The notes below the pieces were generated by a model, which saw only the letters and a program-made list of their open reading frames with translations, was not told where the DNA came from and searched no databases. Below, piece after piece: positions 24,759 through 33,513 of a stretch of 64,000 bases of DNA. The stretch spans positions 31,094 to 95,093 of the forward strand of contig JBKDZR010000053.1 in assembly GCA_047971485.1 (NCBI GenBank). The letters are read 5' to 3'. The position numbers were made by a program, and so were the translations under genes. Position 1 is the first letter of the stretch, and each line of letters opens with the position of its first letter. This DNA is from JBKDZR01 sp047971485. GTDB taxonomy: Bacteria > Pseudomonadota > Alphaproteobacteria > Rhodobacterales > Rhodobacteraceae.

Positions 24759-25664
24759 TTAAACCCGCTGCAACTTCACCGGTTCAGTCCGGCACAGGCG
24801 CAACACATGGGCCATGTAGGGCTTGCCCAGATCCTGGTTGCGGATTGCGGCAAACATCCGCCGGGTCAACCCGCCCTTGGTCAAGGGCAGGATGGCATAA
24901 TCGGGATGGTCGCGCACGCTTTTCACCACCCAGTCGGGCAACACCGCAACCCCCCGGTTCGAGGCCACCAGCATCAGCAGAACCGCCGTCAATTCCACCT
25001 GCCGTACCCCGCGCGGCATCACGCCAGCCGGCGTCAGAAGCTGGTTGAACACATCAAGCCGTTCCGACGCGACCGGATAGGTGATCAGTGTCTGATCGGC
25101 GAAATCCTCGGCTTCGATATAGGCACGTGAGGCCAGCGGATGACGGCTGGAACACACAAAGACCGGGGCATAATCAAACAACGGCAGAAAGCCGATCCCG
25201 TCCAGTGCCTCAGGGTCCGAAGACACGACGAAATCCACCTCTTCACGGCCCAGTGCCGGCAATGCCTTGAAGGACAGCCCCGGCCGGATATCCACGTCAA
25301 TTTCTGGCCAGCTGCGGCGAAAGACATCCAGCACCGGTAGCAGCCAGTCGAAACAAGCGTGGCATTCGATGGCGATGTGCAACCGCCCACTGCGTCCAGC
25401 CTCGACCCCCTTGAATTCTTCTTCCATCGCCTCGACCTGGGGCAGAATCCGATCCGCCAGATCCAAAAGCCGCACCCCCGCCGCCGTCAGGCGCATGGGT
25501 TTGGCCCGGCGCACGAACAGTTCCACCCCGGTCAGCGTTTCCAACCCCTTGACCTGATGGCTGAGCGCCGATTGCGTCAAATTCAACAGATCCGCCGCCC
25601 GCGCCAGTCCGCCGGCCTGATGAATGGCGCGCACCGCCCGAAGATGCCTCAGCTCAAGATACAT
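24759..25664 (-). CDS. metR: LysR-family regulator MetR
   Basis: 301 residues. N-terminal winged helix (AADLLNLTQSALSHQVKGLE) and the MetR-type effector domain (ECHACFDWLLPVLDVFR, ASNRGVAVLPDW). MetR activates methionine genes with homocysteine as coinducer. It is divergent from metF, its classic target, across a 93-base AT-rich gap (25665-25757) that must hold the operator; ATGAA repeats there (25689 on) are not a clean TGAA-N5-TTCA box. Confidence 0.9.
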   Translation of the reverse strand: MYLELRHLRAVRAIHQAGGLARAADLLNLTQSALSHQVKGLETLTGVELFVRRAKPMRLTAAGVRLLDLADRILPQVEAMEEEFKGVEAGRSGRLHIAIECHACFDWLLPVLDVFRRSWPEIDVDIRPGLSFKALPALGREEVDFVVSSDPEALDGIGFLPLFDYAPVFVCSSRHPLASRAYIEAEDFADQTLITYPVASERLDVFNQLLTPAGVMPRGVRQVELTAVLLMLVASNRGVAVLPDWVVKSVRDHPDYAILPLTKGGLTRRMFAAIRNQDLGKPYMAHVLRLCRTEPVKLQRV

Positions 25665-25757
25665 ATTCGATATTCCACAACATCGTGATGAAGATTATGA
25701 ATTTGTCGATTGTTTCTGCTCCTGTCATAACTAGGCTCAGAAAACAAGGACAGTGAC

Positions 25758-26624
25758 ATGGCCCGGCCCCGCATCTCTTTCGAATTCTTCCCACCCAAGA
25801 CCCTGGATGCCGCCTTTCGGCTTTGGGATACGGTGCACACCTTGAAACCTCTGGAACCGGGCTTCGTCTCGGTCACCTTCGGGGCCGGGGGCACCACCCG
25901 CCACCAGACCCATGAAGCAGTCGACACCATCCACCGCCATTTCGGCCTGAATGTCGCCGCACATCTGACTTGCGTGGGCGCCAGCCGGGCCGAGACGCTG
26001 GCCATCGCACAGTCCTTTGCCGATGCCGGCGTGACCGAGTTGGTCACCCTGCGCGGCGATCCTCCAGCCGGCACCACCCGCTTCACCCCCCACCCCGAGG
26101 GGTTTACCGACAGCTGTGACCTGATCGCCGCCCTGGCCGAGACCGGGACGTTCACCCTGCGGGTCGGCGCCTATCCCGACACCCACCCCGAGGCCGCCGA
26201 TCCCGCCGCCGGAATCCGCTGGCTGAAGCGCAAGTTCGAGGCCGGCGCCCACAGCGCCATCACCCAGTTCTTCTTCGAGGCCGATACCTTCCTGCGTTTT
26301 CGCGACGCCTGCCACGCCCGGGGGATTACCGCACCGATCATCCCCGGCATCCTGCCGATCGAGAACTGGGACGGCGTACGCAACTTTGCCAACCGCTGCG
26401 GCACAACGGTCCCCGCCTGGCTGGATGAGGCCTTCGACACCGCCAAGCGTGATGGCACACAGGATCAGCTGGCCACGCGCCTGTGTACCGAAATGTGTGC
26501 CAAACTGCTGGAAAACGGGGTCGACGACCTGCATTTCTACACACTGAACAAACCCCAACTGACTTGGGATATCTGCCAGGCGCTTGGGCTGGGGCCGCGC
26601 AACGTATTGCAACAAGTCGCCTAA
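25758..26624 (+). CDS. metF: 5,10-methylenetetrahydrofolate reductase
   Basis: Makes 5-methyl-THF for methionine synthesis using FAD. 288 residues; starts PRISFEFFPPKT with the conserved Glu, followed by VSVTFGAGGTTR, NVAAHLTCVG, LVTLRGDPP and TQFFFEAD, all diagnostic MetF stretches. ATG 25758 after AAGGACAG. Its stop overlaps the end of the convergent DUF2235 gene by four bases. Confidence 0.95.
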   Translation: MARPRISFEFFPPKTLDAAFRLWDTVHTLKPLEPGFVSVTFGAGGTTRHQTHEAVDTIHRHFGLNVAAHLTCVGASRAETLAIAQSFADAGVTELVTLRGDPPAGTTRFTPHPEGFTDSCDLIAALAETGTFTLRVGAYPDTHPEAADPAAGIRWLKRKFEAGAHSAITQFFFEADTFLRFRDACHARGITAPIIPGILPIENWDGVRNFANRCGTTVPAWLDEAFDTAKRDGTQDQLATRLCTEMCAKLLENGVDDLHFYTLNKPQLTWDICQALGLGPRNVLQQVA

Positions 26625-27622
26625 CCGGCCAGCGGATCCGCCTCTGGCGCTTGATCCATCACCACCGGCAAATCCGCTCCGCGCCGCCGGGCCGCCGACA
26701 GCGCCGTCGGATGCAGTTTCTCCGACGGATCGCGGCCGACCTGGCGGGCATGGCGCGCCAGGAACAGCTTGTTCCAGGCTCGCCAGGACCCGACACTGGG
26801 CGCCTTCGGATCGCAGGGGTACCGGTCGCGCCAGTCTCCGGGGAGAACGATTCCACAGGTTTCCAACCGCTCCAGCATCCAGGTCAGCGGAATATTGGAC
26901 AGCGGCCGCGATTGCGGTGACCCTAGGATCTGCCCGCCCACATCGCCATGGGTACCGCGAAACCAGACCTGTTCCACACGGTCCGGCGGCCAGCCCGGCG
27001 GGGTTTTCCACAGCACCGGCCGAAAGGCATCGCGCGTCTCGTTCAGCGCCAGGGCATGATAGCCGTGCCGGATATGGTTGCCCAAATGCGGGCTGTGAAA
27101 CGCATAGCTCGCCTCGGTCAGGCGCCACAGCACCGGCAGGCGCAGCCCAAGCGCCTTGACCGTATCAAAGACCCCGACCATTTCGATCGGACAGGTCTCA
27201 TAGCAAAAGCGCCGCGAAAAGGCCTGGGCCGCGCGCCCATGCGGGTCGGTCTGATAATGGCGGTACAGCACCTCCAGGTGGCGTTCCGTGGCAAAACGGG
27301 CCCGCAACAGCCCAACGCGGTCGATCGCCCCGGCCAGCGATCGCACGGCAAAGGCCCCGCGCGAATAGCCCATCAGAAAAATCCGGTCTCCGGGCCGGTA
27401 ACGCGCCGCCAGAAACGCATAGGCGCGCTGGATCTGCCCGTTCACCCCCCGCCCCTCAATGACATCGAATGCCGCTTTCCAGTCGACCCACTGGATACCC
27501 GGTTCATAATAGATCACCGGACGGGTGCGCACGGGAAGATCGCGCAACAGCTTGTAGATCAGGCCGACATTGGTTTCCCGCCCCTCCTCCAGCGAGGACA
27601 TCGTCCCATCCATCAACACCAC
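26621..27622 (-). CDS. DUF2235 alpha/beta-hydrolase-like protein, start uncertain
   Basis: Serine-hydrolase-like domain: VLMDGTMSS at the N-terminus, nucleophile elbow MGYSRGAFAVR, and WFRGTHGDVGG carrying the likely Asp/His. Relatives include phospholipase effectors of type VI secretion, but no secretion gene is near; many free-standing copies are of unknown function. From GTG 27622 the first beta-strand is barely included. The same frame continues upstream for 33 sensible codons to position 27721, where AAAGGAG stands six bases ahead of an ATC codon and no ATG, GTG or TTG is available. The true start may be ATC, or an ATG was lost. Confidence 0.75.
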   Translation of the reverse strand: MVLMDGTMSSLEEGRETNVGLIYKLLRDLPVRTRPVIYYEPGIQWVDWKAAFDVIEGRGVNGQIQRAYAFLAARYRPGDRIFLMGYSRGAFAVRSLAGAIDRVGLLRARFATERHLEVLYRHYQTDPHGRAAQAFSRRFCYETCPIEMVGVFDTVKALGLRLPVLWRLTEASYAFHSPHLGNHIRHGYHALALNETRDAFRPVLWKTPPGWPPDRVEQVWFRGTHGDVGGQILGSPQSRPLSNIPLTWMLERLETCGIVLPGDWRDRYPCDPKAPSVGSWRAWNKLFLARHARQVGRDPSEKLHPTALSAARRRGADLPVVMDQAPEADPLAG

Positions 27623-27722
27623 CAGATCCCGCGCCGGACGCTGCGGCGGCGCGGGCCGCGGCGCTTCCTTGCGCGGGAATAACCCCAGCTTGCTGCTCAG
27701 GCGGTGGAGAAGGGTAAAGATG

Positions 27723-28036
27723 ACGAACTCCTTTCGGCTTTCCGTCCAGTCTTTCGCACCAGACCTTGCCGTTGGGTGAAGACGACGCCGTGATCCGGAT
27801 TCGGGTCCTCAGTCTAAGCAGGATTTTCGGAAAGTGGACACCGGTTTTCGCCCCCCGACATCAAAGGGGCCCCTGCCACCGGGCACGAAGGACAGCACAA
27901 ATGACAGCACCGGCAGGGGCGCCGGCCCGCCAACCGGACACCGCTTGCAACGGACAAGGACAGCACCGGGTCTTGGCCTCCGGCGCGCCATTCGCTATCT
28001 GCACCGCCAGAGCACACGGGAACGAGGGGCGGCACC
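27723..28036. other. Intergenic region upstream of valS
   Basis: About 315 bases between the DUF2235 gene (taken to 27721) and valS. Holds one palindrome-like element CGGAAAGTGGACACCGGTTTTCG at 27828-27850 (see repeats) and several GC-rich short palindromes, such as GGGGCCCC near 27869. No T-box-like or other known riboswitch is evident. GAGGGG about eight bases before 28037 is the valS ribosome site. Confidence 0.4.
27828..27850 (+). repeat. Palindrome-like intergenic element, copy 1
   Basis: CGGAAAGTGGACACCGGTTTTCG: an imperfect palindrome built round AAAGnGGAnACCGGTTTT, also seen at 36079-36103, inverted at 60791-60818, and in weakened form at 53243-53265. Always intergenic. Confidence 0.6.
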
Positions 28037-31000
28037 ATGGCGATGAACAAAACATTCGACGCGGGCACGGCAGAGGATCGCATCTACGCGAGCTGGGAAG
28101 AAAACGGCGCCTTCCGCGCGGGCGCCAACGCCAAGCCCGGGGCCCCGGCCTTCTCGGTGCTGATCCCGCCCCCCAATGTCACCGGCAGCCTGCATATGGG
28201 GCATGCCTTCAACAACACGCTGCAGGATATCCTGGTCCGCTGGCACCGGATGCAGGGCCACGACACGCTCTGGCAACCGGGCACGGATCATGCCGGCATC
28301 GCCACCCAGATGGTTGTCGAACGCGAACTGGCCAAGGACAACCGCCGCCGCACCGACATGAGCCGCGCCGAGTTCACCGCCCTGGTCTGGGACCAGAAGA
28401 AGAAATCCCGCGGCAACATCATCGGCCAGCTCAAACGTCTGGGCGCCTCCTGCGATTGGGAACGCGAGGCCTTCACCATGTCCGGCGCCCCCCAGGCCCC
28501 GAAAGGCGAAGAGGGCAACTTCCACGATGCCGTCATCAAGGTCTTTGTGGACATGTACGCCAAGGGACTGATCTATCGCGGCAAACGGCTGGTCAACTGG
28601 GATCCGCATTTCGAAACCGCGATCTCTGACCTCGAAGTCGAGAATATCGAAACCGACGGCCACATGTGGCACTTCAAGTACCCGCTGGCAGACGGCCAGA
28701 CCTACGAATACGTGGAAAAGGACGAAAACGGCACCGTCACCCTGCGCGAAACCCGCGATTACATCTCCATCGCCACGACACGGCCGGAAACCATGCTGGG
28801 CGATGGCGCCGTCGCGGTGCACCCCTCGGATGAACGCTACGCGCCCATCGTCGGCAAATTCTGCGAAATCCCCGTAGGACCCAAGGAACACCGCCGCCTG
28901 ATCCCGATCATCACCGATGACTACCCCGATCCCACCTTCGGATCAGGCGCGGTCAAGATCACCGGGGCGCATGACTTCAACGACTACGCGGTGGCGAAAC
29001 GCGGGAACATCCCGATGTTCCGCCTGATGGACAGCAAGGGCGCGATGCGCGACGACGGCGCCCCCTACGCCACGACGGCCGAGCGCGCCCAGGCCCTCGC
29101 CCACGGCGAACAAGCCACCGAAGCCGAGATCGACGCCATCAACCTGGTCCCCGACGAATTGCGCGGCCTGGATCGGTTCGAGGCCCGCAAACGCGTGATC
29201 GACCAGATCACTTCCGAAGGGCTGGCCGTCATGGTCGCCGCCGATGATCCGCGCCTGGGCAAACCCAGGAAGAAACCGGCCAGGGGTCAGGAAGATACCA
29301 CCGAAGCCCCGGCCCTCGTGCCGCTGGTGGAACCCAAGAAGATCATGCAGCCCTTCGGTGATCGCTCCAAGGTGGTCATCGAACCGATGCTGACCGACCA
29401 GTGGTTCGTCGATGCCGAACAGATCGTCACCCCGGCGCTGGATGCCGTGCGCAAGGGCGAGGTCAAGATCCTACCCGAACGCGACCAGAAGGTCTATTTC
29501 CACTGGCTGGAAAACATCGAGCCCTGGTGCATCAGCCGCCAACTCTGGTGGGGCCACCAGATCCCCGTCTGGTACGGGCTGGACATCTGGCCCACCGGCT
29601 TCCGCGATGACGAAGGCGACAACGCGCTGGATGAGGTGGAACTCTTCCGCCTGCTGAACGAGGGCGCCTTCAACCACGCCGATCCGACCCATCACTGCGC
29701 CGCCGATTTCGACGCGGTCAGCAAGAAGTTCCGCCAGGATCTGGGCCCCCTGCCCGCGCCGCTTTACGCCGCTCGTATCGTTGAGGTCGACACCCGCCAG
29801 GCCGCCGTGGATCTGCTGGCGCAAAGCCTGGCCGACTATAACCTCAGCCAGGATCCGACCCATCTGGTCTATCCGATCTGGCGCGATGCCGATGTCCTGG
29901 ATACCTGGTTCTCCTCGGGCCTCTGGCCACTGGGCACCCTGGGCTGGCCCGAGACCACCCCGGAACTGGACCGTTATTTCCCCACTTCGGTGCTGATCAC
30001 CGGCTTTGACATCATCTTCTTCTGGGTCGCCCGAATGATGATGATGCAATATGCCGTGGTCGGCCAGCGCCCCTTCGATACCGTCTATGTCCACGCCCTC
30101 GTCCGTGACGAGAAGGGCAAGAAGATGTCGAAATCCCTGGGCAATGTCCTGGATCCTCTGGATTTGATCGACGAATATGGCGCCGATGCCGTGCGCTTCA
30201 CCCTGGCCGCCATGGCCGCCATGGGCCGGGACCTGAAACTGTCGAAGGACCGCATCGCCGGCTATCGCAATTTCGGCACCAAGATCTGGAACGCCGTGCG
30301 CTTTGCCGAGATGAATGGCGTCTTCGAGAACCGCACCAGCGCTGCCGCCCCCACCGGCCTGACCCAGACCGCCAACCAGTGGATCATGGGCGAGGTCGCC
30401 CGCGCCCGCGAAGAGGTGGACGCCGCCCTGACGGCCTATCGCTTCAACGACGCGGCCAACACGCTGTATGCCTTTGTCTGGGGCAAGGTCTGTGACTGGT
30501 ATGTGGAGTTTGCCAAGCCGCTCTTCGCCTCGGATGACCCAGCGGTCGTCACTGAGACCCGCGCCACCATGGCCTGGGTTCTGGACCAGTGCCTGATCCT
30601 GCTGCACCCGTTCACCCCCTTCATCACCGAGGAACTCTGGGGGCTGACCGCGCCCACCGGGGGCCGCACCGGCATGCTGATCCATGGCGACTGGCCCAGC
30701 TACAGCGCTGCCGATCTGGTCAATCCCGCCGCCGAGGCCGAGATGTCCCGCGTCATCGGGCTGATCGAGGAAATCCGTTCGGTCCGTGCCCAGATGCATG
30801 TGCCCGCCGGCCTGAAACTGCCGCTTCTGCGGCTGGAACAGGACGCGCCCGGGCGCGCCGCCTGTGATCGGTCCGAAGCGCTGATCCTGCGGCTGGCCCG
30901 GCTGGTGGACATCACCGATGCCGACAGCCTGCCCAAGGGCGCCGTGTCGATCCCGGTCGAGGGGGGCCTCTTCGCCCTGCCCCTAGCCGATGCCATCGAC

Positions 31001-31207
31001 ATCGGCGCGGAACGCGAGCGGCTGGAAAAAGCGCTGACCAAGCTGGAGAAAGACCTCGGCGGGCTGCGCGGCCGGCTGAACAACGCCAGCTTCGTCGCCT
31101 CAGCCCCGGCTGATGTGGTCGAGGAAACCCGCGAGCGTCTGGCCCAGGGCGATGAGGAAACCGCCAAGATCCGCGCCGCACTGGACCGTCTGGCGGCAAT
31201 GGCCTGA
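28037..31207 (+). CDS. valS: Valyl-tRNA synthetase
   Basis: 1056 residues, charges tRNA-Val. Class I signatures HMGH at residues 53-56 (PPPNVTGSLHMGH) and KMSKS near residue 695 (GKKMSKSLGN), editing domain with TTRPETMLGD, and a C-terminal coiled coil (ERERLEKALTKLEKDLGG) typical of ValRS. It is longer than the common 950 residues because of insertions around 350-440 (NDYAVAKRG onward), as in many alphaproteobacterial ValRS. Start ATG 28037; ATG 28043 is possible. Confidence 0.96.
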   Translation: MAMNKTFDAGTAEDRIYASWEENGAFRAGANAKPGAPAFSVLIPPPNVTGSLHMGHAFNNTLQDILVRWHRMQGHDTLWQPGTDHAGIATQMVVERELAKDNRRRTDMSRAEFTALVWDQKKKSRGNIIGQLKRLGASCDWEREAFTMSGAPQAPKGEEGNFHDAVIKVFVDMYAKGLIYRGKRLVNWDPHFETAISDLEVENIETDGHMWHFKYPLADGQTYEYVEKDENGTVTLRETRDYISIATTRPETMLGDGAVAVHPSDERYAPIVGKFCEIPVGPKEHRRLIPIITDDYPDPTFGSGAVKITGAHDFNDYAVAKRGNIPMFRLMDSKGAMRDDGAPYATTAERAQALAHGEQATEAEIDAINLVPDELRGLDRFEARKRVIDQITSEGLAVMVAADDPRLGKPRKKPARGQEDTTEAPALVPLVEPKKIMQPFGDRSKVVIEPMLTDQWFVDAEQIVTPALDAVRKGEVKILPERDQKVYFHWLENIEPWCISRQLWWGHQIPVWYGLDIWPTGFRDDEGDNALDEVELFRLLNEGAFNHADPTHHCAADFDAVSKKFRQDLGPLPAPLYAARIVEVDTRQAAVDLLAQSLADYNLSQDPTHLVYPIWRDADVLDTWFSSGLWPLGTLGWPETTPELDRYFPTSVLITGFDIIFFWVARMMMMQYAVVGQRPFDTVYVHALVRDEKGKKMSKSLGNVLDPLDLIDEYGADAVRFTLAAMAAMGRDLKLSKDRIAGYRNFGTKIWNAVRFAEMNGVFENRTSAAAPTGLTQTANQWIMGEVARAREEVDAALTAYRFNDAANTLYAFVWGKVCDWYVEFAKPLFASDDPAVVTETRATMAWVLDQCLILLHPFTPFITEELWGLTAPTGGRTGMLIHGDWPSYSAADLVNPAAEAEMSRVIGLIEEIRSVRAQMHVPAGLKLPLLRLEQDAPGRAACDRSEALILRLARLVDITDADSLPKGAVSIPVEGGLFALPLADAIDIGAERERLEKALTKLEKDLGGLRGRLNNASFVASAPADVVEETRERLAQGDEETAKIRAALDRLAAMA

Positions 31208-31260
31208 TCCCGGGCAGGACACGGGCGGAAACAGCAGACCAGCCCCCTCAAGCCGCGCCA

Positions 31261-31281
31261 GCGCCAGAACGGTGCTGGCGC
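31261..31281. terminator. Hairpin between convergent valS and sgaA-like genes
   Basis: GCGCCAG and CTGGCGC with a seven-base loop, 54 bases after the valS stop. No T-run; possible terminator for either direction. Confidence 0.35.
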
Positions 31282-31396
31282 CCTTAGGGCCGGTCAGCGC
31301 GATGGATGGCCATCATGGCCACACGGCGCCACAGCGCAAGCGCGACGGCCTGCCGCCTTGTGCTGCGCAAAGGATGATCACATCCCCCCGTGGCCA

Positions 31397-32599
31397 TCAC
31401 TGGTCTTGTCCCGCACAGACTGCGGCCGCCGCCGACAGCGCGCCGTCCCCAAAGGGGATCTTGAGTGCGCGCATCCCTGCCTCGATCGTGCCCAGCATCC
31501 CCAGCACCATATGGGCGTTCACATGGCCCATATGACCGATGCGAAACAGGCCATGCCCCTCGGGATCGTCATCGCCGGTGCTCAGCCCGATGCCCAGCGT
31601 CACCCCGGCATGGGCGCTCAGCCAATCCCGTAGCCGGGTGCCGTGGGGCGCACCGATATGCAGCGCCGTTACCGCGTTGCTGCTGGCGGCCAGATCGACC
31701 ATGTTCAACCGCAGCGGCCCGCCCGCGCCCCAGGCGCGGCAAGCAGCACGAATGGCATCGGCCAGCACCTGGTGGCGGGCCCAGACGGCCTCAAGCCCCT
31801 CTTCCTCCAGGATCATGGTTAACGCCTCGCGCAGACCAAACAGGTGATGGGTCGGCGCCGTGCCGGAAAACAGCTGATAGAACATCCCCGCCTCGGTCCG
31901 GGGCACCCAGTCCCAATAGGCCGAAACCCGGCTCATGGCGGATCGCCGCGCCGCCGCCTTGTCATTGAAAAAGACAAAGCCCAGCCCCGGCGGTGTCATC
32001 AACCCTTTCTGACAGCCTGCGACCATGACATCGGCCCCCCAAAGGTCCATCTCGAACCGGTCACAGGCCAGCGACGCGATGCAATCGACCATCAGCAGCG
32101 CCGGATGGCACGCCGCATCCATCGCCGCCCGGATCGCGGCGATATCGCTGAGCGCCGAGGTGGCCGTATCGGTCTGCGCCACCAGAACGGCGCGAATCGT
32201 CCAGGCCCCATAGGCCCGCAGCCGCGCCTCGACCTGTGCCGGATCCACCGGGGCCTGCTGGCCGAAATCCAGCACCTCGACCTCAATCCCAAGGCTGGCG
32301 GCAACCACCCCCCAGCCCTCGGCAAAACGCCCGGTGGCCAGCACCAGCACCTTTTCACCCGGCGTCACGACATTGGCCAGGGCCGCCTCCCAGACGCCAT
32401 GGCCATTGGAGATATAGATCGCCACCTTGCCGTCGGTCCGCGCCACACGGCACAGATCGGGCACCATGCCGTCAACCATCTCCACCAGATCGCCGGTATA
32501 AATGTTGGGCGCGGGCTGATGCATGGCGCCCAGCACCCGATCGGGGATCACCGAGGGGCCGGGAATGGCAAGGTAGTGGCGGCCGTGGGCAAGGCTCAT
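31397..32599 (-). CDS. sgaA: Class V aminotransferase, serine-glyoxylate type
   Basis: 400 residues from ATG 32597-32599 (MSLAHGRHYLAIPGPSVIPD). PLP enzyme: Schiff-base Lys in GCQKGLMTPPG, VDCIASLACDRFEMD with the PLP Asp region, and AIPGPSVIPDRVL. Transfers an amino group from serine (or alanine) to glyoxylate, giving glycine; it would complement the glycolate oxidase genes at 49113-53006 that produce glyoxylate. Convergent with valS. It belongs to the SgaA/Agxt group by pattern; the exact donor is inferred. Confidence 0.82.
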   Translation of the reverse strand: MSLAHGRHYLAIPGPSVIPDRVLGAMHQPAPNIYTGDLVEMVDGMVPDLCRVARTDGKVAIYISNGHGVWEAALANVVTPGEKVLVLATGRFAEGWGVVAASLGIEVEVLDFGQQAPVDPAQVEARLRAYGAWTIRAVLVAQTDTATSALSDIAAIRAAMDAACHPALLMVDCIASLACDRFEMDLWGADVMVAGCQKGLMTPPGLGFVFFNDKAAARRSAMSRVSAYWDWVPRTEAGMFYQLFSGTAPTHHLFGLREALTMILEEEGLEAVWARHQVLADAIRAACRAWGAGGPLRLNMVDLAASSNAVTALHIGAPHGTRLRDWLSAHAGVTLGIGLSTGDDDPEGHGLFRIGHMGHVNAHMVLGMLGTIEAGMRALKIPFGDGALSAAAAVCAGQDQ

Positions 32600-32832
32600 G
32601 TCGGGGCTCCGGGCTGAAATCAATTCCCTACCAGCTACGCCGCCCGGCCTGTCGCGTCAAACGAGGGCTGGCCGTCTCCGAAGCCGGGGATCGGGCCATG
32701 GCCAAACCGAGGAAACAGCCCCGTGCATGTGTGCCTGAACGTGACCCGTTTTCTGGACCAAGTCCTTCCCGCCGCTTGAACCGCCCCGCGCGCATGAGTA
32801 TTGACTGGGCCTGCACCTTGCGATCAGGACCC

Positions 32833-33513
32833 ATGGCCTCCAGCATCAAATCCCGCTTCCGAGAGATCGAGCACACCCTGCGCCGGCGCTATGGCCGCGA
32901 CATCTCGACCCCGGCGGCACGGCGACGCGCCTGGTGGCATTTCCAACTGCTGGATCATGCCTTTTTGCGCGCCTGGTGGTGGAACCTCCATGAAATCGCG
33001 CCGGGGATCTGGCGATCCAATCAACCCTCGCCCCGCCGGCTGCGCCGCTACAAGGCCAAGGGCATCCGCGCGGTGATCAATCTGCGCGGCGACGCCAAGC
33101 AAAGCCCTTACCTGTTCGAACGCGAGGCCTGCGAGCAGTTGGGCCTAAGCCTGCACAGCATCGCGCTGAGCGCCCGCAAGCTGGTTCCCCGCGAAGATAT
33201 CCTGTCCTTGATCGACCTGATGCGTCACGTGGAAAAACCCTTTGTCATGCATTGCAAATCCGGTGCTGACCGGGCCGGTTTCGCCGCCGCCATCTATCTG
33301 GCGGTGATCGCCGGGCGCCCTGTGGCCGAGGCCCGCAAACAGTTGCACTGGAAATACCTGCACCTGTCCAATGACGACACAGGCATCCTGGATTATGTCT
33401 TCGATGCCTACCAGGAAGATACCGCCGAAACCCCGATCACACTGGAAGAGTGGTTCCACACCCGCTACGATCCCAAGGCGCTGACCCGGCGCTGGAGGGC
33501 CGCCCAGGAATGA
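32833..33513 (+). CDS. Protein tyrosine/dual-specificity phosphatase-like protein
   Basis: 226 residues from ATG 32833; ATG 32794 also in frame. Cys-based phosphatase P-loop HCKSGADRAG (C-x5-R) near residue 140, with RAVINLRGDAKQSP as the first strand; the general acid Asp is not obvious. Similar to Siw14/fused-DSP-like bacterial phosphatases. N-terminal region is rich in Trp and Arg (WWHFQLLDHAFLRAWWWNLH), perhaps membrane-associating. The stop overlaps the ABC exporter start (ATGA). Confidence 0.82.
   Translation: MASSIKSRFREIEHTLRRRYGRDISTPAARRRAWWHFQLLDHAFLRAWWWNLHEIAPGIWRSNQPSPRRLRRYKAKGIRAVINLRGDAKQSPYLFEREACEQLGLSLHSIALSARKLVPREDILSLIDLMRHVEKPFVMHCKSGADRAGFAAAIYLAVIAGRPVAEARKQLHWKYLHLSNDDTGILDYVFDAYQEDTAETPITLEEWFHTRYDPKALTRRWRAAQE

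Noticed and set aside
32236..32832. Upstream part of the phosphatase frame
   Set aside because: Antisense to sgaA and not homologous to the phosphatase family; real start at 32833 (or 32794).
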